NCBI GenBank assembly: GCA_964489425.1
Contig: CAZAYP010000020.1
Coordinates: forward strand, 11,667-75,666
DNA length: 64,000 bases
Direction: 5' to 3'
From: CAZAYP01 sp964489425 [NCBI: uncultured Verrucomicrobiota bacterium]
Lineage (GTDB): Bacteria; Verrucomicrobiota; Kiritimatiellia; RZYC01
Shown: one piece after another, positions 8,501 through 15,100 of the stretch
How the letters are laid out: each line of letters begins with the position of its first letter
Numbering within the stretch: the first letter of the stretch is position 1
Notes under the pieces: model-generated
Told to the model about the DNA's origin: nothing
The model's input: the letters and a program-made list of their open reading frames with translations, nothing else
The model's database searches: none
Translations under genes and position numbers: made by a program

Positions 8501-10405
8501 AATCCAGGGGCCTTTACCATTACCGTCGACGTGGCTGGTTGTGGCTTGCCAATCAAGCCGTCGGCCTGGTCGGGTTGCCGGGCCGCCGAGGGCCAGGTTC
8601 AACGCGATTACGCCACCTATGTGCATGCGTTCATCAATTTGTGGAATGCCAACGCCAACTTGAACGTAAGCATGGCCAAGCTCAGCGCCACCTTCAGTGA
8701 TTATTACAAAAACAAGAAACCGGTGTTTGACTCCGCGCATTCATCGACCGAATCCTTGTTAACTTACAACGAGTCATGGACTGGCCTGCTCGCGCCCTTG
8801 GAAATGTATAACTATTACCATGAAAAAGTGGGGTCGATTAACCAGTGGAACTTGTCCATGATGATTCTCGGCACGCCCGACAGCCTGATCGCCGGCCTGG
8901 CTGACAGTGTCCCTGTACGTATCGACACCGCCATCGCCGCGCTGGTTGACTATACCACCACGGCGCTCAATGCCGCGGTCATTGGCGGGATTATGAATGG
9001 CGTGGTTACCGCCGAGAAGGTGGCGGGCGCCATCTGGGAAATGGAGATTCAGAAAGACGAAAACGACGCAGCCCATAATGCCCAGTGCCAGGCGGTATAC
9101 CAGGCGTTGCAGGCGTTGGCTGCCGATGTGTCCGCCAAGGTGTTCAATGCCAAGGTGCTGATGCAGGAGCTGACCATGGCTGAGCAGCAGTACAAGGCCA
9201 CCATCCAGGACGGTTACCGCCTGCAGAACGAGCGCGCGACCGCGCGCGCCGGCGCCGCCAGTCGCGTGGAAAACGCCCGGTTCCAGGACATGAGTTTCCG
9301 CATCTTCCGCGACGATGCGCTGCGCCGCTACGAGAGCGCCTTTGACATGGCCGCCCGCTACGCCTTCCTGGCCGCCAAGGCGTACGACTTTGAAACCGGC
9401 CTGCTGTCCGGCGACACCTCGGCCACGCCCGGGGATACCTTCCTGAGCCAGATCGTCCGTGCCCGGACCTTGGGCCAAGTCGAAAACGGTTTGCCTATGA
9501 CCGGCTCCGGCGGCATCGGGGATCCTGGCCTGGCGGATCTGCTGGCGCGCATGAACGCCAACTGGCAGGTGCTCAAAGGCCGCCTGGGCTTCAACAACCC
9601 GGACGCAGACGTCAACCGCTTTTCCTTGCGCCAGGAACTGTGCCGCATTCCCAACGATCCGGCGTATGACGACGAATGGATGAACACGCTGCAGGCTTAC
9701 GTGGTGGCCGATCTCTACGCCGTGCCCGAGTTCAACCAGTATTGCCTGCCGCCGTTTGGCGCCACCAACTCCATCAAGTACGAGGAGCCGGCCATCGTGA
9801 TCCCGTTCGCCTCGACCATCCAGATGGCCCAGAACTTCTTCGGGTACGACCTGGCCGCGGGCGACAGCGCCTATGACGCCACGCATTTTGCCACCAAGAT
9901 TCGCAGCGTCGGCATCTGGTTCTCCAACTACAACGTCACCGCCCAGAGCGGCGGCTTGTCCATGACGCCCTATGCTTACCTGGTGCCTGCGGGCAACGAT
10001 GTCCTGCGCTCGCCCACGGACGAAGGCGGCCAGCCCCGCGCCTGGGCCGTGTGCGACCAGGCCCTGCCGCTGCCCTATGACTTGAACCAGGACGGCAACT
10101 TCATGAGCGCGCCCGACTGGGTGGCCATGAACGCCACGCTGGGCGAGTCGTTCGCCGCCCTGCGGCGCCACCCGATGCTGCGCGCCTACCACGATGCCGG
10201 CTACACGCCCGACCAGATGATCATGAATGCCCGCCTCGTCGGCCGCTCCGCCTGGAATACCCGTTGGGTGCTGATCATCCCCGGGTTCACCCTGCACAGC
10301 GACCGCAACCGCGGGATCGACTGGTTCATTTACGGGCCGGACGGCAGCGGCGGGGTCCGGGACATCAAGCTGTATTTCCGCACCTATTCGTACGCGGGGA
10401 ACTGA
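2549..10405 (+). CDS. Giant secreted LamG protein with Tc-toxin-A-like C-terminal region
   Basis: The product is 2618 residues. I chose ATG 2549 because it gives a textbook signal peptide (MRKQWMGLALAMMFLTVPAWA, cleavage before Q-N-Q); ATG 2531 is an in-frame alternative. Residues ~500-695 form a LamG/concanavalin-like domain ('FTLEMWVKC', 'QWNHVALTY', 'NLDELRLWNRVLS'). Around residue 910 is the phrase 'NPNEEHAL...YALRDDLN', which I recall from other giant secreted proteins. A coiled-coil-like stretch lies at ~1856-1898. At ~2126-2165 is a small-residue hydrophobic helix pair, followed by long amphipathic helices to ~2285, including 'YESAFDMAARYAFLAAKAYDFE'. The last ~175 residues contain 'KIRSVGIWF' and end 'VRDIKLYFRTYSYAGN'. 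The order and phrases resemble the helical channel and TcB-binding domain of Tc-toxin A subunits, but similarity is weak and read by eye. No TcB/TcC gene is in the window. Confidence 0.75.
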   Translation: MRKQWMGLALAMMFLTVPAWAQNQFDLKPTVYNDWVTAAHSGWWTAWSNTTCFSGSGVLTNQGTGLTPVFPSSADNQVRMEYAQVGYMFSDSTPNAYLGDRITPPVGLTVDWNAMRSNNVYVTNYVVYTSLGGTSYVASLVWVTNYVSADGTAVLSPEQGAYYFVNGGETRITWQLAGGGSTTLVYNVAGYSQQRPKRIFWTESPYDAPGVSLAGQYVRIHYTPSLPPAHFEVQYDSQGNPQRVLRDGVYLDPNTALLRAAPPASAYFLIEYFKTGSFQDSLGMVLIQVMEPFIAELPANLGARLLPSDSRYGYSNLEAQVTHGLGNNQNGTVDQSSYVYQHQTQNPNHLQNGWLFAVRKNTDAPWNIEVYWEEPDFMSVYWPFEADWYSADWPDYITKVVRGEAGDDGGLEPVLPSAMNYTILPYQEPPNNSEFQVTGNGQQLQLTGVDGRAIMQMYDLNTENIWFEPLLSISHTNDTFDLRPTQAHVGDELAPEGGISLWFQGQPDAFAVISNASINQDFTLEMWVKCSADVTSMVPWLCVVTGSPATASWWNADPSGVVTNLGQPRLVLGQLPDYEGGVAAGMLALFNSGSSGAVMGVTSGSRVMFNLGQWNHVALTYASANQSMAIFINGALYGGQSLSNVMAQSNWSGLDMPSLAGANLVLGCSLFAGNLDELRLWNRVLSTDEISFYMNRMVNPVLTNYAGLVGCWPVLHLGDPNLLINLSSANRAGDGLLVGVQHANGGPFYANEDIAMYSEYHGYIYDPPGQAPYNVNTYAYPIAQNPDAQTEVFLVNENKHKFEGVADTNNPLANYDIELWWSEDISLLANPPMPTNVYIPNFVQRYQTQWPTNVPQIVLASGLGYTLTNNYTRTINIGMTGQVQVVTNWVANPQLYIQNATNQPGFNPNEEHALFDYLTYYALRDDLNAAGDSRPYVLVQYTDPSNNNQPEMLPLMVVRTNATYPDFTFNMQAGYRIPGPHPLDLLANPNTPNTYCLSGPGWRDRTLTWWAKAAGDFGSNTALMVMRDFYPMQSSFYFPNRNASMSQPALGTPIPWLPGYMNFNSTAYPTSGVPINVKWTVSWPAAPTMDACRTLLTARDGLPDMYNQLSAEILYDQYAAATTGASTNHTTAELIDPISAQAADLQLAANPQYKFPDDFVGPYTSKPGDKVYNRAGIYYFNGLSPIVGERLYYNPYLGSSNLVLIGQYIAPASGGAYLEPNVLSDQQRGEIINLAVGSAKDAIAFALWSNAVMGLARAPIVTAGANQPVTKYALYSTGRGAGYITLVMNNATNPATGVAAGDTISMYVIQVTSNLYLGQIIPLEDQNNILSQMMNLLYSEILPFCIDTNFTFQWQYNPILADGTVNSNNWTDYAVGHSLGMITLGSQGAQLTDFEDNYYRLRYHADPVSQAAPVVGTNWTGWADDALAEGWVQRVLNNLTPFDQKVRDAYDNPINGVIRMVQIAGGPYEGDVALNMQNLDQYGLLQIYHTVRNVALNLIQGRPNVDPAFALQLLLACARLNDLYMLLGNEAFADAQDPMVGFGSTAVFDGAALSIDYGAYASSIYCFENQYNSLLDEELGLLYGRSLADPAPGVRTSPFYNRLMWNWTRGINAGEVAYAMNYNIIGTNQVTITVDTAASLFPQGHGDAWGHYLSALTLFYQHLHIDNIPVENAWVWPADLAVLVGADSVLVDYNFEAKFAEAAVGLARSGAEIVGRVHRKVYDAGGDGMLDGYRDVYTNRAWGLGEWAGRAGQANLYNWLAINAILPYQAPDATNAYQPSLKGKGRATTPELAELASLTAQIQKKAQNADAGLNPLGLAEGSVPFDINPADIDAGKTHYEQIYDRAVQALENATLVFDQAQAFSRLLRQQQESAANYQRSLESMEQDYNARLIEIFGYPYADDIGPGKTYPQGYDGPDLLHFNYIDMSALGSTAFDLGPIQETIFVINDDPDQHEYTVNNTWAGVNGTPQSVTYSWNDGIYPAWNPGAFTITVDVAGCGLPIKPSAWSGCRAAEGQVQRDYATYVHAFINLWNANANLNVSMAKLSATFSDYYKNKKPVFDSAHSSTESLLTYNESWTGLLAPLEMYNYYHEKVGSINQWNLSMMILGTPDSLIAGLADSVPVRIDTAIAALVDYTTTALNAAVIGGIMNGVVTAEKVAGAIWEMEIQKDENDAAHNAQCQAVYQALQALAADVSAKVFNAKVLMQELTMAEQQYKATIQDGYRLQNERATARAGAASRVENARFQDMSFRIFRDDALRRYESAFDMAARYAFLAAKAYDFETGLLSGDTSATPGDTFLSQIVRARTLGQVENGLPMTGSGGIGDPGLADLLARMNANWQVLKGRLGFNNPDADVNRFSLRQELCRIPNDPAYDDEWMNTLQAYVVADLYAVPEFNQYCLPPFGATNSIKYEEPAIVIPFASTIQMAQNFFGYDLAAGDSAYDATHFATKIRSVGIWFSNYNVTAQSGGLSMTPYAYLVPAGNDVLRSPTDEGGQPRAWAVCDQALPLPYDLNQDGNFMSAPDWVAMNATLGESFAALRRHPMLRAYHDAGYTPDQMIMNARLVGRSAWNTRWVLIIPGFTLHSDRNRGIDWFIYGPDGSGGVRDIKLYFRTYSYAGN

Positions 10406-10564
10406 AGAGAACGATAAATGATAAACGATGAATTCCAGAAGGGGGAACCCGATGAACCACGTCCACGCTAACCTGCCGGCATCCCGGGGAAGCCGGCGCC
10501 AGCCGCGCCACCTTGGAATGCTTCTTAGTTCATCGTTCATCATATATATCTTATCGTTCTCTTC
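10404..10564. repeat. Inverted-repeat element (GATAA/GATGAA type) overlapping a signal peptide
   Basis: The left arm (10404-10432) and right arm (10529-10564) are inverted copies. GAAGAGAACGATAA is identical in both. After it, ATGATAAACGATGAA pairs with ATGATGAACGATGAA, with seven extra bases (GATATAT) between the two blocks in the right arm. The left arm starts inside the stop codon of the giant gene. The right arm lies inside the next gene and encodes its F-I-I-Y-I-L-S-F-S-S hydrophobic segment. The AT-rich arms differ strongly from the surrounding GC-rich DNA. This looks like a short dispersed palindromic element, and it should occur elsewhere in the genome. Confidence 0.7.
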
Positions 10565-11390
10565 CTTCGCCCTCCTCCCCGTGCCTTCCTATTACCTCGT
10601 GGGCCGCGTGGTTTCTGACATGGGCGCGGTCCTGAACGACGGCGTTATGGAAGTGCAGGCCCTGGCCCTGGACCCGGTCACGTCCAACTGGGTGCTGGTG
10701 GCCCGCACCCGCCTGACCGACGCCCGCACGGATGGCGCGACCTTCCAGGTCGAGATCAAGTTGGATGACGGGGTCGGCAGCACCCGGAGCATGCACGGGG
10801 GTGAATATTACTGCCGCCCGGGCGATAAGTTGATGTTCCAAGTGCTGGATGGCGCGACCCCACAGGCGCTGCTCAACGCCACCGGGCACGTGGTGGGCCA
10901 GTCCGGCCGCCATGCGCTCCTCGATTTGCGCCTTGGCCTGGACGTGGATGCGGACGGCTTGCCGGACGCCTGGGAACAGATGATCGTGGACTTGTCCAAT
11001 GGCCGCCTCCACAGCATTTGGGAACTGCGGCCCGAGGACGATTTTGATGGTGACAGCGCCAGCAATGGCGACGAATACCATGCCGCGACCGATGCCATGT
11101 GGAACGCGGACATGTTCCAGATCGAAAAGGTCGCGCGTTCGTTCGACGGCACCAACCGCCTGGTGCGGGTTGAGTTTTATACCCTGCCTGGCAAGATTTA
11201 TGCGTTGTTCCGTGCGCAGCGGGCGCTTGCGAACGGTGCCTTTGCATGGCAAGCCCTGCGGTTCCGCACGGAGCCTGGCGGCACGGCCGCAGACACCACG
11301 TATCTGGTGGGTGACGCCATCGACTATTATCGCGCGATCTTTATCGTGCCGGATTCATTGCCACATAATTACCACCTTGAGGTATACTGA
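10452..11390 (+). CDS. Secreted protein with thrombospondin-type-3-like calcium motifs
   Basis: The product is 312 residues from ATG 10452, which has an AGGGGG ribosome site seven bases upstream; ATG 10428 is in frame but lies in the repeat arm. The N-terminus has basic residues followed by a hydrophobic stretch encoded partly by an inverted-repeat element, likely a signal peptide ending near A-L-L-P-V-P. The middle of the protein carries 'DVDADGLPDAWEQ' and 'DDFDGDSASNGDEY', Asp-rich loops of the thrombospondin type 3/EF-like class that bind calcium and are common in secreted Verrucomicrobia/Kiritimatiellota proteins. The last ~90 residues look like a small beta domain ('VRVEFYTLPGKIYALF'), a layout often seen at the C-terminus of such proteins. 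It sits 46 bases after the giant gene and 5 bases before the next gene, so it probably belongs to the same transcript. Confidence 0.75.
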   Translation: MNHVHANLPASRGSRRQPRHLGMLLSSSFIIYILSFSSFALLPVPSYYLVGRVVSDMGAVLNDGVMEVQALALDPVTSNWVLVARTRLTDARTDGATFQVEIKLDDGVGSTRSMHGGEYYCRPGDKLMFQVLDGATPQALLNATGHVVGQSGRHALLDLRLGLDVDADGLPDAWEQMIVDLSNGRLHSIWELRPEDDFDGDSASNGDEYHAATDAMWNADMFQIEKVARSFDGTNRLVRVEFYTLPGKIYALFRAQRALANGAFAWQALRFRTEPGGTAADTTYLVGDAIDYYRAIFIVPDSLPHNYHLEVY

Positions 11391-11395
11391 CCCCA

Positions 11396-11857
11396 ATGAT
11401 CGTCAGCATCCTGCGAGTTGGGTTGGCCGTCAGCCTGCTGGGCGCCGGGGGCGCTCTGGCGCGGCCTTGGACCAATGCCGCGGGTCACGCCATCGAGGGG
11501 GAGTTCATCAGCCTGGCCGATGGCCAGGTCACCCTGGCCCGGCCGGATGGCCGGCAGGTCACGCTGAAGCTGTTCAGCCTGTGCCCGGAGGATCAGCAAG
11601 CCGCGCGCGAGTTGGCGGGCCAGCCCGACCTCCCTGCGGTGTTGCGGGCGGATTATGAGCGGGCGGCCCAGCAAATCCGGCGCTTGCAGGTGATGCTGCA
11701 GCATGGGGCCGTGACGCCTGCTGAATACGAAACCCGGAAACATGAGTACATCCGCTCGTTCCGCCTGGCCGCCAACCGCAACCCGGGGTCTCCGGAACAG
11801 ACCAAGACCAGCGCGGAGTGGATTCCGCGGCTTGCCGCCCAGCTGGATCAATTGTGA
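11396..11857 (+). CDS. Small secreted protein with SHD1-like domain
   Basis: The product is 153 residues with a short signal peptide (hydrophobic residues 4-20, cleavage near A-L-A). The segment right after it, 'RPWTNAAGHAIEGEFISLADGQVTLARPDGRQVTLKLFSLCPEDQQ', is split here as positions ~23-70. It matches the pattern of the SLA1 homology domain 1 found in many PVC-group secreted proteins: R-x-W-T/S, then G-x-x-I-E-x-x-F, then V-x-L-x-R-x-D-G, then L-S-x-x-D. The rest is helical (residues 80-115, Arg/Gln-rich). It starts five bases after the preceding stop and is the last plus-strand gene of this group. The bacterial domain's role is unknown; it probably mediates protein binding in the periplasm or outside the cell. 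Confidence 0.7.
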   Translation: MIVSILRVGLAVSLLGAGGALARPWTNAAGHAIEGEFISLADGQVTLARPDGRQVTLKLFSLCPEDQQAARELAGQPDLPAVLRADYERAAQQIRRLQVMLQHGAVTPAEYETRKHEYIRSFRLAANRNPGSPEQTKTSAEWIPRLAAQLDQL

Positions 11858-11860
11858 CGG

Positions 11861-12103
11861 CTATTCCGCTGCCAGCAGCGGCAACTGCATATGGTCGGCC
11901 AGCTGCTCGCGCATTTCCATGCGCAGCGCGAACGCGGCCTTTTTCTCCACCAGCGCCGCGTACTCCGCGGGCGTGGTGAGTTGCTTCACGGCGGCGCAGG
12001 GATCCGGCGCCGGCGTCGCCCCCTGGATGCAGGAAGACAGCGCTAGGCATGCGCCCAGCAAACCGACCATGGCGATTTGACGTATCAGGTGAGTTCTATT
12101 CAT
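11861..12103 (-). CDS. Small lipoprotein
   Basis: The product is 80 residues from ATG 12103; an upstream ATG at 12127 would add eight residues. The N-terminus is a lipoprotein signal: two basic residues, a hydrophobic core (I-A-M-V-G-L-L-G-A-C-L-A-L) and the lipobox L-S-S-C at about residues 22-25. The mature part is only ~55 residues, Ala-rich and probably helical, with 'TTPAEYAALVEKKAAFALRMEMREQLADHM'-like periodicity (positions ~43-72). It lies 33 bases downstream of the 1976-residue gene on the same strand and converges tail-to-tail with the SHD1 gene. I do not recognise a family. A membrane-anchored partner of the large secreted protein is possible but unproven. Confidence 0.6.
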   Translation of the reverse strand: MNRTHLIRQIAMVGLLGACLALSSCIQGATPAPDPCAAVKQLTTPAEYAALVEKKAAFALRMEMREQLADHMQLPLLAAE

Positions 12104-12136
12104 GATGATGCCTATCTTTATATACAAGTTCCTGGG

Positions 12137-15100
12137 TTATTCCTCAAGCAGCAGCAGCAGCCAACCCTGCGACGCCGAAATGATCATGTAGCTGTTGGTC
12201 AGCGTTGCCGCGCCGAAATAGTTGCTGTTCCCGGCCTGGCTGGCGGTCATTCGCAGCACGCCCGGCACGGCCGGCACGAACGTGTCGGCCGCGGTCCACT
12301 GCCCGCTCAGGTTCAGGTTGGTGAACACCACCGGGTTGCCGCTGCCGCCGCCGGCCGCGCTCAGGGCGATCGCCTGGCCCGCCATGAACCGGCTGCCGCT
12401 GGCTGGCGCGAACTGCGTGATGGCCTGGCCGGCCCGCGCCACTTGCATCGTCACCGTAATGTACGACAGCCGGCCGGGCGCCTCGGACGCGGTCACCGTC
12501 GCGGTCGTGACGTGGGCGCCGGCGTCCAGCCCGGTGCCCTGACCGCTGAACCGCACCGCCACGGCATTGGTCGGCGCCAGCGTGCCGCCCTGGGGGGCCA
12601 GCGCGAGCCACGCGGCGGCGTTGGTGATCGCGTAGGTCACGCCGGCGACCGTGCTGGTGTTGAAGAACGTCACCGTGCTGGTCACCGTGCCCGCGAAGCC
12701 ATAGGTGGTCTGCAGGCCCACGGTGTACTGGCCGATTTGCAGGCTGCCCAGCTTCTCGTGCACCGTGATGTACAGCATTCCGCCTTCCGTGCGCGAATCC
12801 AACACGGAGCTGTCGCCTGGGCCGGGCACGAAGTTCGGCAGGATCGCGCCGGTCTCGTCCTGGTACAGTTCCAGCACGCTGCCGTCGGAGAGCTGCACCC
12901 GCGCCAGCGACTCGCTCAGGCCAGTCACCAGGTCGGTCTCGATGTCGTAGGTCATGCTCGTGATGACCAGCCGATCTCCGGCGCTGAGGAAGAAGCTCCC
13001 CATGGCCAGGCCCAGGCTGCCGCCGCCCTGCCGCACGGCGTAGGCGTGCCGGATGGTCTGCACGTCCTGGCCCGGCCGCGTGTCGGTGATCTCGCGCGTC
13101 CGGCCGGCCAGCTCGGTCTCCGCGCCCAGTTGCAGGGTGATGCGCTGGTTCGGGTTGGTCCCCACCAAGATGCTGGACCCGGCGGGCATGACCAGCTGGT
13201 CGATCAGCAGCTGGTTGTCGCGCAGGCCGCCGTTGGTGCCGTCGAGGTAGCCGGAAGCGGCGATCTGCAGCGCCAGGCGGGCATCGCCGTTGAGCGCGAG
13301 GCCGCTGGAGAAGTCGAAGTCCGCGCCGCTGCCGATGACCGCGTTGGAGACCGCCAGCGCCACCGCGGCTTCCCAGCGGTCGCCGTTGGTCGCCACCCGG
13401 CTGCTGACCGTGGAGGCGACCAGGCCCGTGGCGTCGCCGCGCACCAGCAGGTGGCCGCCCACGGCGCCGGCAGTCACGCCGATGGTGGTGCCGCCGACCA
13501 GGCTCAGGCCGTTGGTGAGTTGCAGCACCGAGACCACCGCGTTGCTGGCGTCCGGCGCCGACGAGGCCGACAGCTCGCCTTCCTCGAAGTTCGCGTAGCC
13601 CTGGGCCCAGAGCACGCCGCCGGGGGCGGGCGCCACGGTGGTCACCGCCTGGCGGCGGGTGCTGTTGGTCCACCAATCCACGCCGATCCACTCGAGCAAG
13701 CCGTTGTTGAGGATGCGCAGGGGGTACCGGTTGCTGAGATTGGGCGTGCGCAACACGCCGCAGTTCTGCACGGTCAGGGCCGGCGTCGCGCGGGCGAGGT
13801 CGGTCATGTAGAAGCTGGTCGCCAGGTCCACGGCGTTGGTCGCCCAGACGCGGCAGCCATCCACCAGCAGGCCCAGCGGCTCGGTCACGGCGGTCATGCC
13901 AAACCCGCTGTTGGGCGGGGGCACGTTGCATTGCCCGTTGGCGCTGGCGCCCCAGGCCACGATCGTGCCGTCGGATTTCAAGCCCACGGAATGATTCCCG
14001 CCGGCGGCGATGGCGACGAAATTCGTGTTCGGCGCCGGGACATTGCACTCGCCGAACTGGTTGTAGCCCCAGGCCACGATGGTGCCATCGCTCTTCAAGG
14101 CCAGCGAATGTTCTCCGCCGGCGGCGATGGCGACAAACCCGCTGTTGGGGCTGGGCGGGGTGGCCTGGCCGACGACATTATAGCCCCACCCGACAATCGA
14201 CCCGTTGGTTTTAAGCCCCAGGCCGTGCATGGACCCCGCGGCCACGGCGACAAACCCGCTGTTGGGCGAAGGCACCCGGCACTGGCCGTACCCATCGCTG
14301 CCCCAGGCCACCACGGTGCCATCGATCTTCAGGCCCAGGCAGAAGTTGCCGCCCGCCGCCGCGGCGGCAAACCGGTTGTTCGGCGCCGGCACGTTCTCCT
14401 GTCCAGCTTGCGGGCTGCCCCAGACCGCGAGCGAGCCATCCGTCTTCAGCCCGATCATGCAGGTCGCGTCCGCCCCGCCATACAGGTCCGCGAAGCCCGT
14501 GTTCGGCACCGGCAACGGGAACATCGCCGCATGCCCCCAGACAGCCAGCGCGCCTTGGACCGTCAAGCCGGCCGAAGCCCGTGCGCAGGCCTGGATGGCG
14601 GTAAAATATTGATCGGGAGGGACGTTGCACTGGCCTTCACTGTTATCGCCCCAGGCCACCACCGCCCCGTCGCGCTTGAAGGCCACGGTATGATCAACCC
14701 CGGCCGAGATCGGGCGCCGGGCCGCGCGCGCCATGGCGAGGCCCAGGTTCTGCCGCAGGGCGATCCGGTTGACCACCTGCGTGTAGGCCCGCGTGCCGCG
14801 GAAGGCGACGTACGACTGGTTGGATCCGACCAGCGCGGTGTAAGGCGCCACGACCGTGCCCGTGGGGGCGATGCTCAGGTGGCCGGGCGTCGCGCCCAGC
14901 GGGTTGTCGGCGGTTAGGGTGCAGGCCTCCGCATACAGGCCCTGCCCGAGGAAGAAGACGCGGTCATTGACGCCGGTGGCCGCGACCACCAGGCTCGGGA
15001 TGTTGGCCGCGGCGTTGCTCCAGGAAGCGTAGGGAACGACCGGGGTCTGGCCGTTGCGGGCGGCGTAGTACACGTTCAGCGGATACTCGTAGGCCCCCAT

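Noticed and set aside
13900-14700. Regular repeats in DNA that could suggest a CRISPR array
   Set aside because: They are in-frame RCC1-like protein repeats of variable spacing within one large gene, without identical direct repeats or spacers.
12077-14917. 946-codon open frame on the plus strand, and a 711-codon one at 15545-17680
   Set aside because: Both lie antisense to the giant repeat protein and translate to low-complexity Arg/Gly/Ala/His strings. The minus-strand frame has the signal peptide, ribosome site and repeats.
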